From: Gordonia sp. ABSL11-1
GTDB lineage: Bacteria; Actinomycetota; Actinomycetes; Mycobacteriales; Mycobacteriaceae
Length of the DNA: 45,934 bases
Assembly: GCF_030315685.1 (NCBI RefSeq)
Contig: NZ_JASXSI010000031.1
Coordinates: 1-45,934, forward strand
Direction of reading: 5' to 3'
In this document: in pieces, positions 9,472-17,837 of the stretch
Layout: every line of letters starts with the position of its first letter
Numbering within the stretch: the first letter of the stretch is position 1
Made by a program: the position numbers and the translations under genes
The notes under the pieces: generated by a model
What the model was told of the DNA's origin: nothing
Database searches by the model: none
What the model saw: only the letters and a program-made list of their open reading frames with translations

Positions 9472-9517
9472 CCCTTCGAGACGCTCGCAAGCTCGCTCCT
9501 CAGGGATCGGGAGACGC

Positions 9518-10051
9518 CTATCCCCAGCGCGACTCGTCGAACACCTCGTCGGGAATCTCGTCGCCGGGTTGCACGCCGAGTTCTTCGAGGCGACCCATCA
9601 GGGCTGCGGACACTGCGATGAAGGTGACGAGATCCTGTGTCTCGGTGGATCGTTCGGCCGGGTCGCCGCCCATGAACTCGTGCAGCGCAGGCGGCACGCA
9701 GTCGCCCATGTCGATCGAACGCCGACCCGTCGCCGTCCGCCACGCGTCGAAACTCGCGGAGTCGACCGCCTCGGCGATGTCGCCGGTGCGGACCGCCTCG
9801 AGCACCTCGTCCACCGACGTCAGCGGACCACTGCTCCCGCTGGACGGGTCGAACCCGACGACGGTGTCCGCGTCGAGTTCCGGATCGTCGTCGAGCGTGA
9901 AGTAGACGATGCCGCGCCAGTCGGCGCCGAGTGCCGTCACGTCGCCGCGACCGAACACATCGATCAACAGCTCGCTGACCTCGCCCCGACGGCGCTCGGA
10001 GAACAACTGAAACGCGCCATGGGCCACAACCTGCCCTTGCTTGGTCGACAC
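9518..10051 (-). CDS. Conserved-looking protein of unknown function
   Basis: A 177-residue acidic soluble protein with no signal peptide or membrane segment. A stretch of alternating hydrophobic residues (DWRGIVYFTLDD) and a DPSSGSSGP loop occur in the middle. The C-terminal half is helical and ends in DEVFDESRWG. I do not recognise the family. GTG 10051 was chosen because an AAGG lies about 8 bp upstream; the long extension to 10222 would run across the opposing lipoprotein gene. The gene converges on pgi with a 46-bp gap that holds only a short GCTCGC-rich stretch. It is divergent from the lipoprotein gene, about 19 bp apart. Confidence 0.7.
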   Translation of the reverse strand: MSTKQGQVVAHGAFQLFSERRRGEVSELLIDVFGRGDVTALGADWRGIVYFTLDDDPELDADTVVGFDPSSGSSGPLTSVDEVLEAVRTGDIAEAVDSASFDAWRTATGRRSIDMGDCVPPALHEFMGGDPAERSTETQDLVTFIAVSAALMGRLEELGVQPGDEIPDEVFDESRWG

Positions 10052-10070
10052 ATCGGATACCTTACGCAGG

Positions 10071-10745
10071 GTGAGTTCCTCCGCGAGGGTGCCGGGTGCG
10101 GCCCGGCGTGTGTGTCTGCCGATCGGCGTGTTCGTCGTTCTGGCAACAGTCGCCGCGTGCACCGGTTCCACCCCGACCGACGACGTGACGCCCACGTCCG
10201 TCCCGACCAGTGCGGCGGTCACCGTGCCGGCAGGTCAGCCCGCTCGTTCGTCACCGGGAACAGCCCTGACGTTCGGTCAGAGCGCGGTGTTGCCGGCCAA
10301 CGCGTTCGCCGCGAACGGATCGCCCGCGATGTTCACCGTCACCGGGATCACCCCTGCCGAGGGAGTCCCCGAGGACACCGCCCAAGGCGGCACGCCGTAC
10401 TTCCTCTACGTGACCGTCACCTCGTTGGCGTCGCGTCCCGCACCGGCGCCACGCGTCGTCGGTCTCAGCGGCAGCGCCGACGGCCGTACGCCGGCGCTGA
10501 CCCTCGCACCCACTCCCGGCCTCACCGCGTGTCCGGTGGCGACGCCGCCGGAACGAATGCGGCGCGGACAGTCGTACTCGGCGTGCCTCGTCTCCGTCGC
10601 CGACCAGGGTCAACGGCTGCAGCAGGTCATCTACTGGGCAGACACCACCGGCGACCCGGCGCTCGACTACAAGTCGACGCCGGTCGCCTGGTCCCTCCCC
10701 GGCCCTGCATCGACACCGGCGGCGCCGAGTACTCCGGCCGGCTGA
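10071..10745 (+). CDS. Putative secreted lipoprotein
   Basis: A protein of about 224 residues. A basic N-terminus (ARRVCLPIG) is followed by a hydrophobic stretch and a lipobox ending at Cys30 (LATVAAC), so export, lipidation and anchoring to the outer face of the membrane are likely. After a Thr/Pro/Ser-rich linker comes a compact domain of about 150 residues. It contains two conserved-looking Cys residues (TACPVATPPERMRRGQSYSAC) that could form a disulfide. Its FLYVTVTSLASRP strand pattern resembles DUF4352-type immunoglobulin-like extracellular domains, but I cannot name the family firmly. The start is uncertain: GTG 10071, GTG 10089 and a longer TTG 10041 are all in frame. Confidence 0.65.
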   Translation: MSSSARVPGAARRVCLPIGVFVVLATVAACTGSTPTDDVTPTSVPTSAAVTVPAGQPARSSPGTALTFGQSAVLPANAFAANGSPAMFTVTGITPAEGVPEDTAQGGTPYFLYVTVTSLASRPAPAPRVVGLSGSADGRTPALTLAPTPGLTACPVATPPERMRRGQSYSACLVSVADQGQRLQQVIYWADTTGDPALDYKSTPVAWSLPGPASTPAAPSTPAG

Positions 10746-10775
10746 CCACCCGGCAGTCTGTGACACGACCGGCGA

Positions 10776-11525
10776 TCACACCAGCCGGCGACTGATCTCC
10801 GACGGCAGGAACCGCAACGCCGTGGCGATAAGCCACCACGGCCAGCGTGGGACGGGCGCCCATGACGATTCCTTCTCGATCGCCGCCACCATCGCGTCGA
10901 CGCCGGTGTCGGTGTCGGTCATCATCGCGGTCTTCACGCCGCGGTTGATGTCGGTCTCGATGTATCCGGGGAGCAGAACCGAGATCGTGATGGGTGATGT
11001 CGCGAACTCCGCCTGCAGCCCCTGCCCGAGCGCGGACAGCCCGGCCTTCGACGCGGAGTACGCCGCCTGCGATCTGGGCAAGCCGCGAATGGCACTCATC
11101 GAACTGATCAGCACGAGGTGACCGTGCTCCTGCGCGCGGAAGATCTCGAGTGCCGCCTCGATCTGCGCGAGCGCACCGACGAGATTCGTCTGCACGGTCT
11201 CGATGTTCGCCGCCGCCTTGCCGGTGCCGATCGGCGCACCCTTGCCGAGACCGGCGTTCACGATCACCCGATCGAGCCCGCCGAGCTGATCCGCGAGCGA
11301 TGCGAAGACCCCGGAAACCGAATCGGTGTCCGTGACGTCGAGCCGCGCCGTCGCGATCCGCGCTGCGGCGGGACGGAGTTCGTCGGCCAATGCGTCGAGC
11401 CGGTCGGTGCGACGGGCACAGAGCGCGAGGGCCCGTCCGTCGGCGGCGAATCTGCGCGCCATGCCCTCGCCGAGTCCCGAACTCGCGCCGGTGATCAGGA
11501 TCTTCTGCCGTGTCGTCGCACCCAT
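10776..11525 (-). CDS. SDR family oxidoreductase
   Basis: A 249-residue classical short-chain dehydrogenase/reductase. The N-terminal dinucleotide motif is TGASSGLG. CARRTDRLD after the second strand favours NADP(H), because basic residues follow the strand. NAGLG is the NNAG-type motif. The catalytic Ser lies in LISSMSAIRG, and the YSASK motif supplies the active-site Tyr and Lys. The C-terminal part (WPWWLIATALRFLP) is hydrophobic and may touch the membrane. ATG 11525 (MGATTRQKIL) begins right at the first strand; the longer frame to 11672 adds low-complexity residues and is unlikely. The substrate is unknown. It lies 202 bp downstream of the four-gene operon on the same strand and could belong to it, but the gap argues for separate expression. 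Confidence 0.88.
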   Translation of the reverse strand: MGATTRQKILITGASSGLGEGMARRFAADGRALALCARRTDRLDALADELRPAAARIATARLDVTDTDSVSGVFASLADQLGGLDRVIVNAGLGKGAPIGTGKAAANIETVQTNLVGALAQIEAALEIFRAQEHGHLVLISSMSAIRGLPRSQAAYSASKAGLSALGQGLQAEFATSPITISVLLPGYIETDINRGVKTAMMTDTDTGVDAMVAAIEKESSWAPVPRWPWWLIATALRFLPSEISRRLV

Positions 11526-11571
11526 GGTGGACCAACCTACCGGTCCGCGGTCGGCCGCCTCGCGCGAGCAC

Positions 11572-11603
11572 GCGGTGCGGTGGTGCGGCGGTGCGGTGGT
11601 GCG
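11572..11603. repeat. Perfect 16-bp tandem duplication
   Basis: The unit GCGGTGCGGTGGTGCG occurs twice with no mismatch, upstream of the SDR start. It is a short GC-rich duplication with slippage potential. The remaining part of the 11526-11727 gap holds a small CCGGG...CCCGG inverted repeat (about 11695-11710) that may end the upstream operon. Confidence 0.6.
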
Positions 11604-11727
11604 CATCCACAACCTGGCACGTCCCGGAGATGCGCGCCGACAAAGCGCCCGCACGAGCGACGCCGTCGACAATGCGTGCGCGAATCCCGTCGACCGGGCG
11701 CTTTCCCGGGGCGTGTTTCCGGGACGT

Positions 11728-12768
11728 TCAGGCAGTCTGTGAGGTCAGGCGCAGGGCCTGCATCACACGGTCGGTGCCGGCAGGGTCACCGACGGTGATC
11801 CGCGTGCCGGCATCGCCGCACTGCTTGGTGTCGATCCCGCAGACGCGCAGCAGCTGTCCCAACGCCACACCGTCCGGTCCCGGGAGGAACACGAAGTTCG
11901 CGTGCGCCTGGACGGTTGCACAACCGATGGCGTGCAGCATCCCGACCAGCCGGTCCCGCTCCGCGCGCATAGCCCGAACCCGTTGCGCGAGTTCGACGTC
12001 GGCCGCGAGCCCCACCGGAACAGCGGCGATTGCCGCGGGGCTCACGGCGAAAGGCACCTCATGATTGCGCAGCTCGCCGACGACGTCCGGACGACCCAGC
12101 CCGTAGCCGATCCGCAGGGCGGCCAACCCGTACGCCTTCGAGAAGGTCCGCAGCACCACGACGGGATTGCGATGGCCGATGAGCCGGTCCAGGTCCGGCT
12201 CTGTCCCGGCGAACTCGATGTAGGCCTGGTCGACGATGGTGACGATGTGCGACGGAAGTTCGTCGACGAAGCGATACAGCTGGTCGTGCTCGACCACCGT
12301 GCCCGTCGGGTTGTGCGGTGAGCAGATGATCACCACGGAGGTATCGGACGTGATGGCGGCGCGCACCCGGTCGAGGTCGACGCCACCGTCGTCGGCCAGC
12401 CGAACGGGTGTCACCCGCATGCCGACCATGTTCGCCAGGATCGGATAGCCGTCGAAGGTCGGCATCGGCGTCACCAGCGTCGGAGAGGTGATCCCCGACG
12501 ACTGTGCGTGGCGCATGGCGCGGTGCAGGACGCCCAGCGCGACCCCGGTGGCTCCCGGGCCTACGGTGACCTGACCGGGCGGGAGGCCCAGGTGTCCGGC
12601 GATGGCCGCTCGCGTGTCGTCAGGCAGAAAATCGGGGTACCGGTTCGCCCGGGAGATCGACCGTCGGAGTGCGTCGGCGACGGACGGGAGCGGCGGGTAG
12701 GCCGATTCGTTGAGGTCGAGACGAAGGCGGCCCGACGATCCGCTGCCGGAACCGCGCAGGCCGCTCAT
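11728..12768 (-). CDS. HisC-like PLP-dependent aminotransferase
   Basis: A 346-residue fold-type I aminotransferase of the histidinol-phosphate aminotransferase group. Visible residues are the PLP-ring Asn153 in SPHNPTG, Asp180 and Tyr183 in VDQAYIEF, and the Schiff-base Lys211 in RTFSKAYGLAALRIGYG. The N-terminal LDLNESAYPPLP matches the HisC/Cobyric-decarboxylase-like start. The substrate is not histidinol phosphate by context: it is the last gene of an operon with a ThDP enzyme and a KAS III-like enzyme, with no his gene nearby. ATG 12768 overlaps the upstream stop as ATGA, which decides the start over ATG 12783. Amination of a ketone made by the upstream enzymes is the natural inference. 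Confidence 0.88.
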   Translation of the reverse strand: MSGLRGSGSGSSGRLRLDLNESAYPPLPSVADALRRSISRANRYPDFLPDDTRAAIAGHLGLPPGQVTVGPGATGVALGVLHRAMRHAQSSGITSPTLVTPMPTFDGYPILANMVGMRVTPVRLADDGGVDLDRVRAAITSDTSVVIICSPHNPTGTVVEHDQLYRFVDELPSHIVTIVDQAYIEFAGTEPDLDRLIGHRNPVVVLRTFSKAYGLAALRIGYGLGRPDVVGELRNHEVPFAVSPAAIAAVPVGLAADVELAQRVRAMRAERDRLVGMLHAIGCATVQAHANFVFLPGPDGVALGQLLRVCGIDTKQCGDAGTRITVGDPAGTDRVMQALRLTSQTA

Positions 12769-13790
12769 GGGCGCCCACCCCACCGCAGCGCCGCTGCCGC
12801 CGAGAAGTCACCCGCATGTGCGAACGCGGCCGTCATGACGATGTCGCCCTTGCGAATTCGACCATCGGCCACAGCCGTGTCGAGGGTGACCGGAATTCCG
12901 ACGGCGAAGAGGTTGCCGCATTCGTCGAAAGTGTCCGGGTGTCGTGAATCGGGTAGCTCCATCGCTTCCCGCCAGTTCCGCAGGAAGATCCGATTGGGCT
13001 GATTGGTGATGAACCAGTCGAGATCGGACGGCCTCACCCCGATGGCGTCGGCGACCTCGATGGCGGTCTCCGGCACCATCCGGTTGCCGCGGGCGAGCAC
13101 CTTCGCGATCTTGGCCTCGGTGAAGCCGATGTGGATCTGTCCGGCGCCGGCCTCCCAGTATTTCCGCGGAGGCGACGACACCCCGGTCATGTCACCCGCA
13201 TACTGCCCGTAGGAGTGACAGGTCAGTCCGAGTACCGGGCTGCCGTGATCGTCGGAGAGCGTGAGGACCGCGACCGCCGCGCCGTCTCCCGGGATCGACG
13301 CCTGCGGCTTGCCGCGCACCTGTTCCTGGGTGAAGACCTGGGCGGCGCTGTTCTGGGCCAACCCCAGCAACGCCTTTCGGCCTCCGCCAGCCCTCAGCAG
13401 TGCGCCGGCGACGTCGATCATGTGGATGAAGGCGGCGCACCCGCCGTTGTGGACGTCGAGGACCGTCGACGGTCGCAGGCCGAGTCGATGTGCCACCTCG
13501 CCGCCGCATCCCCGAACGGGTACCTCGGGCAGCTGGCTGTGAGTGAGGACGACGTCGACGTCGTCGAGGAAGTCACCACCGTTCCGGTCGGTCAGGACCC
13601 GCGCCGCCTCGAGGATCATGTCCGCCGACGTCTCGCCCTCGCCGGCATGGTGACGAAAAGCGGGCGCACGGAACATCACGTTGTCGATGAGGTCGTCGTC
13701 GGCGGCGTACTTTGCGAAATACTCTGCGGGGACTCGATTCTCGGGAAGGTAGGCGGCGAGGTCGATCAGGCAGGTCGGGGTGGCGGTCAT
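12765..13790 (-). CDS. KAS III-like thiolase-fold enzyme with altered active site
   Basis: A 341-residue protein of the 3-oxoacyl-ACP synthase III superfamily. The nucleophile Cys118 is in LDVHNGGCAAF, and the C-terminal AHAGDFSAAAALRW replaces the usual GGG-rich end. In FabH the second catalytic residue is the His of a WLVPHQAN motif. Here the matching segment WFITNQPN has Asn263 in that place, while the third residue, Asn293 in ECGNLFAVGIP, is kept. The triad therefore reads Cys-Asn-Asn, unlike true FabH, which argues against fatty-acid initiation and for an unusual acyl transfer or condensation. The translated start overlaps the upstream stop as ATGA, which favours ATG 13790 over ATG 13802. 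The protein is cytosolic, with no signal peptide. Confidence 0.85.
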   Translation of the reverse strand: MTATPTCLIDLAAYLPENRVPAEYFAKYAADDDLIDNVMFRAPAFRHHAGEGETSADMILEAARVLTDRNGGDFLDDVDVVLTHSQLPEVPVRGCGGEVAHRLGLRPSTVLDVHNGGCAAFIHMIDVAGALLRAGGGRKALLGLAQNSAAQVFTQEQVRGKPQASIPGDGAAVAVLTLSDDHGSPVLGLTCHSYGQYAGDMTGVSSPPRKYWEAGAGQIHIGFTEAKIAKVLARGNRMVPETAIEVADAIGVRPSDLDWFITNQPNRIFLRNWREAMELPDSRHPDTFDECGNLFAVGIPVTLDTAVADGRIRKGDIVMTAAFAHAGDFSAAAALRWGGRP

Positions 13791-14452
13791 CGTCGCATCC
13801 AATCGGGGGTGATGGGCAGGCCGTGGTGATGCCGGTACTCGGCGATCGCCGTGAGGTTGTCGAGTTCGATCTGATGTCCGGCCGAGAACGTGTCCCAGAA
13901 GTCACCCACCCACACCGGGCGTTCGGGCGGAGCGGTCTCCGGGTACGGGTTCTCGTCGTAGAACGGATGACGGCAGTTCACCCACAGCACGACCGATCCC
14001 GGCTTGTCGAGTACGACCTGGGCGTCGACGACGCGCATCAGGTAGATCATCCACAGATGGCGCCCCTGGTCCCAGGCGCAGTGGTAGTCGACGGTCATCG
14101 CATCGGGGTGCGCGACCGTACGGGTGTAGATCGCGGTGTCGGACCCGAGCCGATCCTGCGCCACCCAGAGTCCGTCCTCGTCCGTCTCGACGAAACCGCG
14201 CAGGCTGTAGGTCCATTCCTCCAACGACCGAGTGTCGGCGAGCCACTCGTACAGCTCGCGCGGCGGGGCGTCGACATAGCCCTGGACCGGGCAGAAGTCG
14301 CCGTAGATCGAGTCGTGCGGATAGACCGATCGCAATCTGTCCATCAGGATCGGCGTCGCGACCTTCCGCGGATGAGACTCGATCCGGGTGAGACCGTCGA
14401 GCGTGGCGATGGCGTCGCCGAGGTCGGAGAGGGCGGGCAGCACAGCGGTCAT
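13787..14452 (-). CDS. SRPBCC/START-like protein in biosynthetic operon
   Basis: A 221-residue soluble protein. The middle has the pattern of an SRPBCC (polyketide cyclase/START) fold: a helix PPRELYEWLADTRSLEEW, then alternating strands (YSLRGFVETDEDGLWVAQDR, DAMTVDYHCAWDQG, DKPGSVVLWVNCRHP), and a C-terminal helix near HQIELDNLTAIAEY. Proteins of this fold bind hydrophobic ligands in a deep cavity and act as cyclases, aromatases or carriers. Assignment is by pattern, not by a catalytic signature. Both of its ends overlap neighbours by ATGA (13787-13790 and 14449-14452), so its synthesis should be coupled to the ThDP enzyme and the KAS III-like enzyme. It may shape or carry their intermediate. 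Confidence 0.65.
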   Translation of the reverse strand: MTAVLPALSDLGDAIATLDGLTRIESHPRKVATPILMDRLRSVYPHDSIYGDFCPVQGYVDAPPRELYEWLADTRSLEEWTYSLRGFVETDEDGLWVAQDRLGSDTAIYTRTVAHPDAMTVDYHCAWDQGRHLWMIYLMRVVDAQVVLDKPGSVVLWVNCRHPFYDENPYPETAPPERPVWVGDFWDTFSAGHQIELDNLTAIAEYRHHHGLPITPDWMRR

Positions 14453-16194
14453 GGGTGATCTTCTCTCTCGAGGAGCGGTGCGAACGGGGGGATCTCATCG
14501 GGGTCGACATCGACCACGAGACAGTTCGGCCCGGCCCGCGACAGCAGATCCGCCGCCGCCGGGCGCAGCGACGCGCGATCGGCGAGGTGGACGACCATGA
14601 GTCGGTCGAACATGGCCGCGAGACCTCCGGCGATGTCGGTGTAGCGGAACCGATTGATGCTGGGAGTGCTTGGGAAGAAACGCTTCTCGCGGGTGATGCA
14701 CATGGCGTGGGCGTTGTTGTTCAGCACGACGACGGTGACGGGTGCGTCGTGTTCGATCGCGGTGTGCAACTCCATGCCGTGCATGAAGAATGCGCCGTCT
14801 CCCGCGATGACGACCGTCCGGCCGGGATCGTCGTCGGCCGCGGACCGGATGGCGTTGCCGATGCCGGCGGCGACACCGTATCCCATGCCGCCCATGCCGA
14901 GTGCCACCACGAAGCGGCCGTGCCCGAACGGGAGGTGATGGATGGCTGCGGCCCCGGCATTCCCGGCGTCCGCGAACACCGCTGTGCCGGCCGGGAATGC
15001 GGCGCCGATTTCGTCGATGACCGTGCGCATGTCGAGGCTTACGGTCGCCGGCGCAATGCCCAGGTAGGTGACCTCCGTCGCCATCTGCCGACGAGTGTTG
15101 CCGCGCAGCCGTTCCCGTATCGCCGATGTCAGGTGGTCGACCGTCGAGCCGATCGTGCCGCAGTGGAGGTGGTCCACGGTTCCCGGTATCCGCGGCGGTT
15201 CGGAACCCAGATGGATGACCCGCATGTGTGTGAGCGCTCCGTCGAGGCCGGCACGATCTGTCATCGACATCCGGCAGCCGATCACGAGGCAGACCGTGGT
15301 GGCGGCAAGCGCCCGATGGGCCGACGGATGGCCCATCACCCCCGTGACGCCGGCGTATCCGGGGGCGTCCCGCAGGAGGTCCCGTCCCCCGGGCGCGGCG
15401 ACCACCACAGCCGACAGCGCTCGCGCCAGTGCATCGATCCCCGATCCGACACCGGCCACCGACGCTTCGTCACCGACCCAGATCGCTACATCGCCACCGG
15501 ATTCGACCGTGCTGCAGAGCTCGTCGGCGACAGCAGCGAGCAGCGCGGCCGGCACGTCGTCGACGCGCGGGGGTGACATCATCGCAGGGTGGATTGCCAC
15601 GTGTCCCTCGGGCAGCGGCGCTGACTGGACGTCTTTCGGGAGCAGCACGGCTGCGGGCAATCCGCGTCGTGCCGTGGCGAACGCGGTCGCGAGTGCCGCG
15701 GGGACCTCGTCGGGGCGTGTCACGACCGAGCACGACCCGGTGATGGCGCCGAGGAGTCCGGCGAGGTCGACGGTGTCCGGTGGAGACAGCATGTCCTGGA
15801 AGGCTCCTTGCCCGACGAACGACGTCGGCGCGGTGCCGATCAGGGCGATGACCGGCACCCGGCTGTCGTATGACTCGGCGAGCGCAGGGACCACGTTCAT
15901 CGCACCGCCGCCCGAGGTGGTCATCACCACCGCGGGATGACCGGTGATGCGGGCCGTGCCGTCGGCCATGGCTCCGGCGGCGAACTCGTGCTTGGCGATG
16001 ACCGGGGTCATGCCGTCGACGCGCACTGCCGCGTCGAACAGATCCTCGATGTTGGCGCCGTGCACCCCGAATACGGTGGTGACCGACATCGAGACGAGCT
16101 GTCGGACAACGTAGTCGGCGACCGAGTGTCGAGTGGCGGCCTCGTCGTGTCCCGACGGTCCCGCCGGGTGCGCGGGATTCGCGAGCGCGGTCAT
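14449..16194 (-). CDS. ThDP-dependent enzyme, acetolactate-synthase-like
   Basis: A 581-residue thiamine diphosphate enzyme with the usual order: PYR domain (about 22-190), central domain (about 210-370), PP domain (about 385-570). The PYR domain supplies the activating Glu70 in AKHEFAAGAMADGTAR. The PP domain carries the Mg/diphosphate motif from GDG 465-467 to NNN 492-494, the normal GDG-X25-NN spacing. It belongs to the 2-oxo-acid decarboxylase/acetolactate synthase superfamily, but it has no ilvN partner and no ilvC neighbour, so branched-chain synthesis is unlikely. Decarboxylation of a 2-oxo acid with acyloin-type carboligation is the reaction expected from the family. It is the first gene of the four-gene operon. 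ATG 16194 was chosen because the longer frame to 16269 adds unconserved residues and intrudes on the promoter region shared with the histidine kinase. Confidence 0.87.
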   Translation of the reverse strand: MTALANPAHPAGPSGHDEAATRHSVADYVVRQLVSMSVTTVFGVHGANIEDLFDAAVRVDGMTPVIAKHEFAAGAMADGTARITGHPAVVMTTSGGGAMNVVPALAESYDSRVPVIALIGTAPTSFVGQGAFQDMLSPPDTVDLAGLLGAITGSCSVVTRPDEVPAALATAFATARRGLPAAVLLPKDVQSAPLPEGHVAIHPAMMSPPRVDDVPAALLAAVADELCSTVESGGDVAIWVGDEASVAGVGSGIDALARALSAVVVAAPGGRDLLRDAPGYAGVTGVMGHPSAHRALAATTVCLVIGCRMSMTDRAGLDGALTHMRVIHLGSEPPRIPGTVDHLHCGTIGSTVDHLTSAIRERLRGNTRRQMATEVTYLGIAPATVSLDMRTVIDEIGAAFPAGTAVFADAGNAGAAAIHHLPFGHGRFVVALGMGGMGYGVAAGIGNAIRSAADDDPGRTVVIAGDGAFFMHGMELHTAIEHDAPVTVVVLNNNAHAMCITREKRFFPSTPSINRFRYTDIAGGLAAMFDRLMVVHLADRASLRPAAADLLSRAGPNCLVVDVDPDEIPPFAPLLEREDHP

Positions 16195-16352
16195 GGTGCA
16201 ACAGTGCGTCGTCGAACCTGAAGGTCCGCTGAAATCCGCGGCCCGCCGACCCCTGTCCTGTGTTCGCACGACGACCTACGATGAAGCCCACAGCAGGTGC
16301 GGTCGTCGGGGCCGGCGTGGCGTCGGGACACGGAGCACCGCGAGGAGTTGTG

Positions 16353-17825
16353 ATGTCTGGGCGGTCCGACGCGACGAACGGTTGGCGGGCACTGTTCCGC
16401 CGTCGACAGGGCGTCCGCATGCGCTCGACGATCGTCGGAACCTTTCTCGTCGCGATCGCACTCGTGATCGGTGCTGCGGTGATGCTGTTCATGCTCCACC
16501 GCGCCGACAACCGGTCGATGTACGACTCCACCAGCTACCGCGCCTACGAGATGGCCGATTACATCCGGCAGGGCGGGATCGCCGGCATTCCGGCCGAGGA
16601 GCTGATGGTCGGCTCGGGCGTCGACATCATCCAGGTCATCGACAACGACGGACGGGTTGTCGCGTCGTCGCCGGGAGCTCCGGCGGTCCCGTTGACCTCG
16701 GAGCGACCGGCGCCGTGGACCTCCACCGCGGTCGAGGGCCGGTTGGTCCCCGAAGACGAGGACGAGTTCTGCGCGACGATCGCCGGCGCGCGCCACGGCG
16801 CCGATGAGTTCACCGTGTTCGCGGCGGTGTCCACCAACGCCTACCGGCAGGGCTTCGTGAACACCGCTCTTCTGCTGGCACTCGAACTCCCGATCCTGGT
16901 GATCCTGTCCGGGCTGGCCATCTACTTCTTCGTCGGGCGCGCTCTGCGGCCGGTCGGCAAGATCACCGAACAGGTCACCGCTATCACCGGTTCCGATCTG
17001 TCCCTGCGGGTTCCGGTGCCGAGCACCGATGACGAGATCACCCGGCTCGCCGACACCATGAACGCGATGCTCGCACGGCTCGATCAGAGCCACGACGCGC
17101 AGCTCCGGTTCGTCGGGGACGCCTCCCACGAGATGCGCAGTCCGCTGACCACCGTCGTCGGTATCCTCGACCTGGCCGACGACACCGACTCGGCGGTCGA
17201 CCTGCAGACCGTACGCACGATCCTGCTGCCGGAGGCGCGCCGACTGCAGAACATGGTCGACGACCTGCTGTTGCTGGCCCGGGCAGACGAACACGGTGTG
17301 CCACTGCGTATCCGGGATGTGGACCTCGACGACGTCGTGGCGGCGGAGGCGCATCGTCTCCGATCGCTGGGCCTGGCACGCGTCGAGACGTCGATCGTCC
17401 CGATCAGGATGTCCGGTGACGCCGACAAACTCGGCCGCGCACTCCGCAATGTCGCCGAGAACGCGGTCCACCACGCGGAGTCGACGATCCGGTTCGACAT
17501 GGCGTTCGACGAGGCCACGGACACCGCCGCGATCAGCGTGACCGACGACGGGCCCGGGGTCCCGGAAGAGCAGCGCGCCATCATCTTCGAGCGGTTCACG
17601 CGGCTCGACGTCGATCGCCGTCACCGAGGTGGTTCGGGACTCGGCCTGTCGATCGTGTACGAGATCGTCCGCGCGCACGGTGGGACGGTGACCGTCGTCG
17701 ATCCGCCGGCCGGATTCGCGCACGGGGCGACCTTCATCATCACGCTGCCGACGACGAATGCACAGCCTGACGGCACCCGGGACGGCGCGGTCAGTACCGC
17801 ACTCGTCCTGCCCCCGTCGTCATGA
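16353..17825 (+). CDS. Two-component sensor histidine kinase
   Basis: A 490-residue membrane kinase. Residues 25-48 and 170-194 are two membrane helices that enclose an extracellular sensor domain of about 120 residues. A HAMP linker follows (RALRPVGKITEQV...). The HisKA domain has the phosphoacceptor His259 in GDASHEMRSPL. The HATPase domain shows the N box NVAENAVHHA, G1 DDGPGVP, the F box FERFTRL and G2 GGSGLGLSIV, so it looks active. ATG 16353 has GAGGAG 5 bp upstream. The signal sensed is unknown. The likely partner regulator lies immediately downstream, but on the opposite strand, so the two cannot share one mRNA. Confidence 0.93.
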   Translation: MSGRSDATNGWRALFRRRQGVRMRSTIVGTFLVAIALVIGAAVMLFMLHRADNRSMYDSTSYRAYEMADYIRQGGIAGIPAEELMVGSGVDIIQVIDNDGRVVASSPGAPAVPLTSERPAPWTSTAVEGRLVPEDEDEFCATIAGARHGADEFTVFAAVSTNAYRQGFVNTALLLALELPILVILSGLAIYFFVGRALRPVGKITEQVTAITGSDLSLRVPVPSTDDEITRLADTMNAMLARLDQSHDAQLRFVGDASHEMRSPLTTVVGILDLADDTDSAVDLQTVRTILLPEARRLQNMVDDLLLLARADEHGVPLRIRDVDLDDVVAAEAHRLRSLGLARVETSIVPIRMSGDADKLGRALRNVAENAVHHAESTIRFDMAFDEATDTAAISVTDDGPGVPEEQRAIIFERFTRLDVDRRHRGGSGLGLSIVYEIVRAHGGTVTVVDPPAGFAHGATFIITLPTTNAQPDGTRDGAVSTALVLPPSS

Positions 17826-17837
17826 GGCGATGGTCGA

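Noticed and set aside
11728..12768. Assignment of the aminotransferase as histidine-biosynthetic HisC
   Set aside because: There is no his gene nearby, and it is translationally coupled to a KAS III-like gene.
14449..16194. Assignment of the ThDP enzyme as acetolactate synthase IlvB
   Set aside because: There is no regulatory subunit or ilvC beside it, and its operon partners do not belong to branched-chain synthesis.
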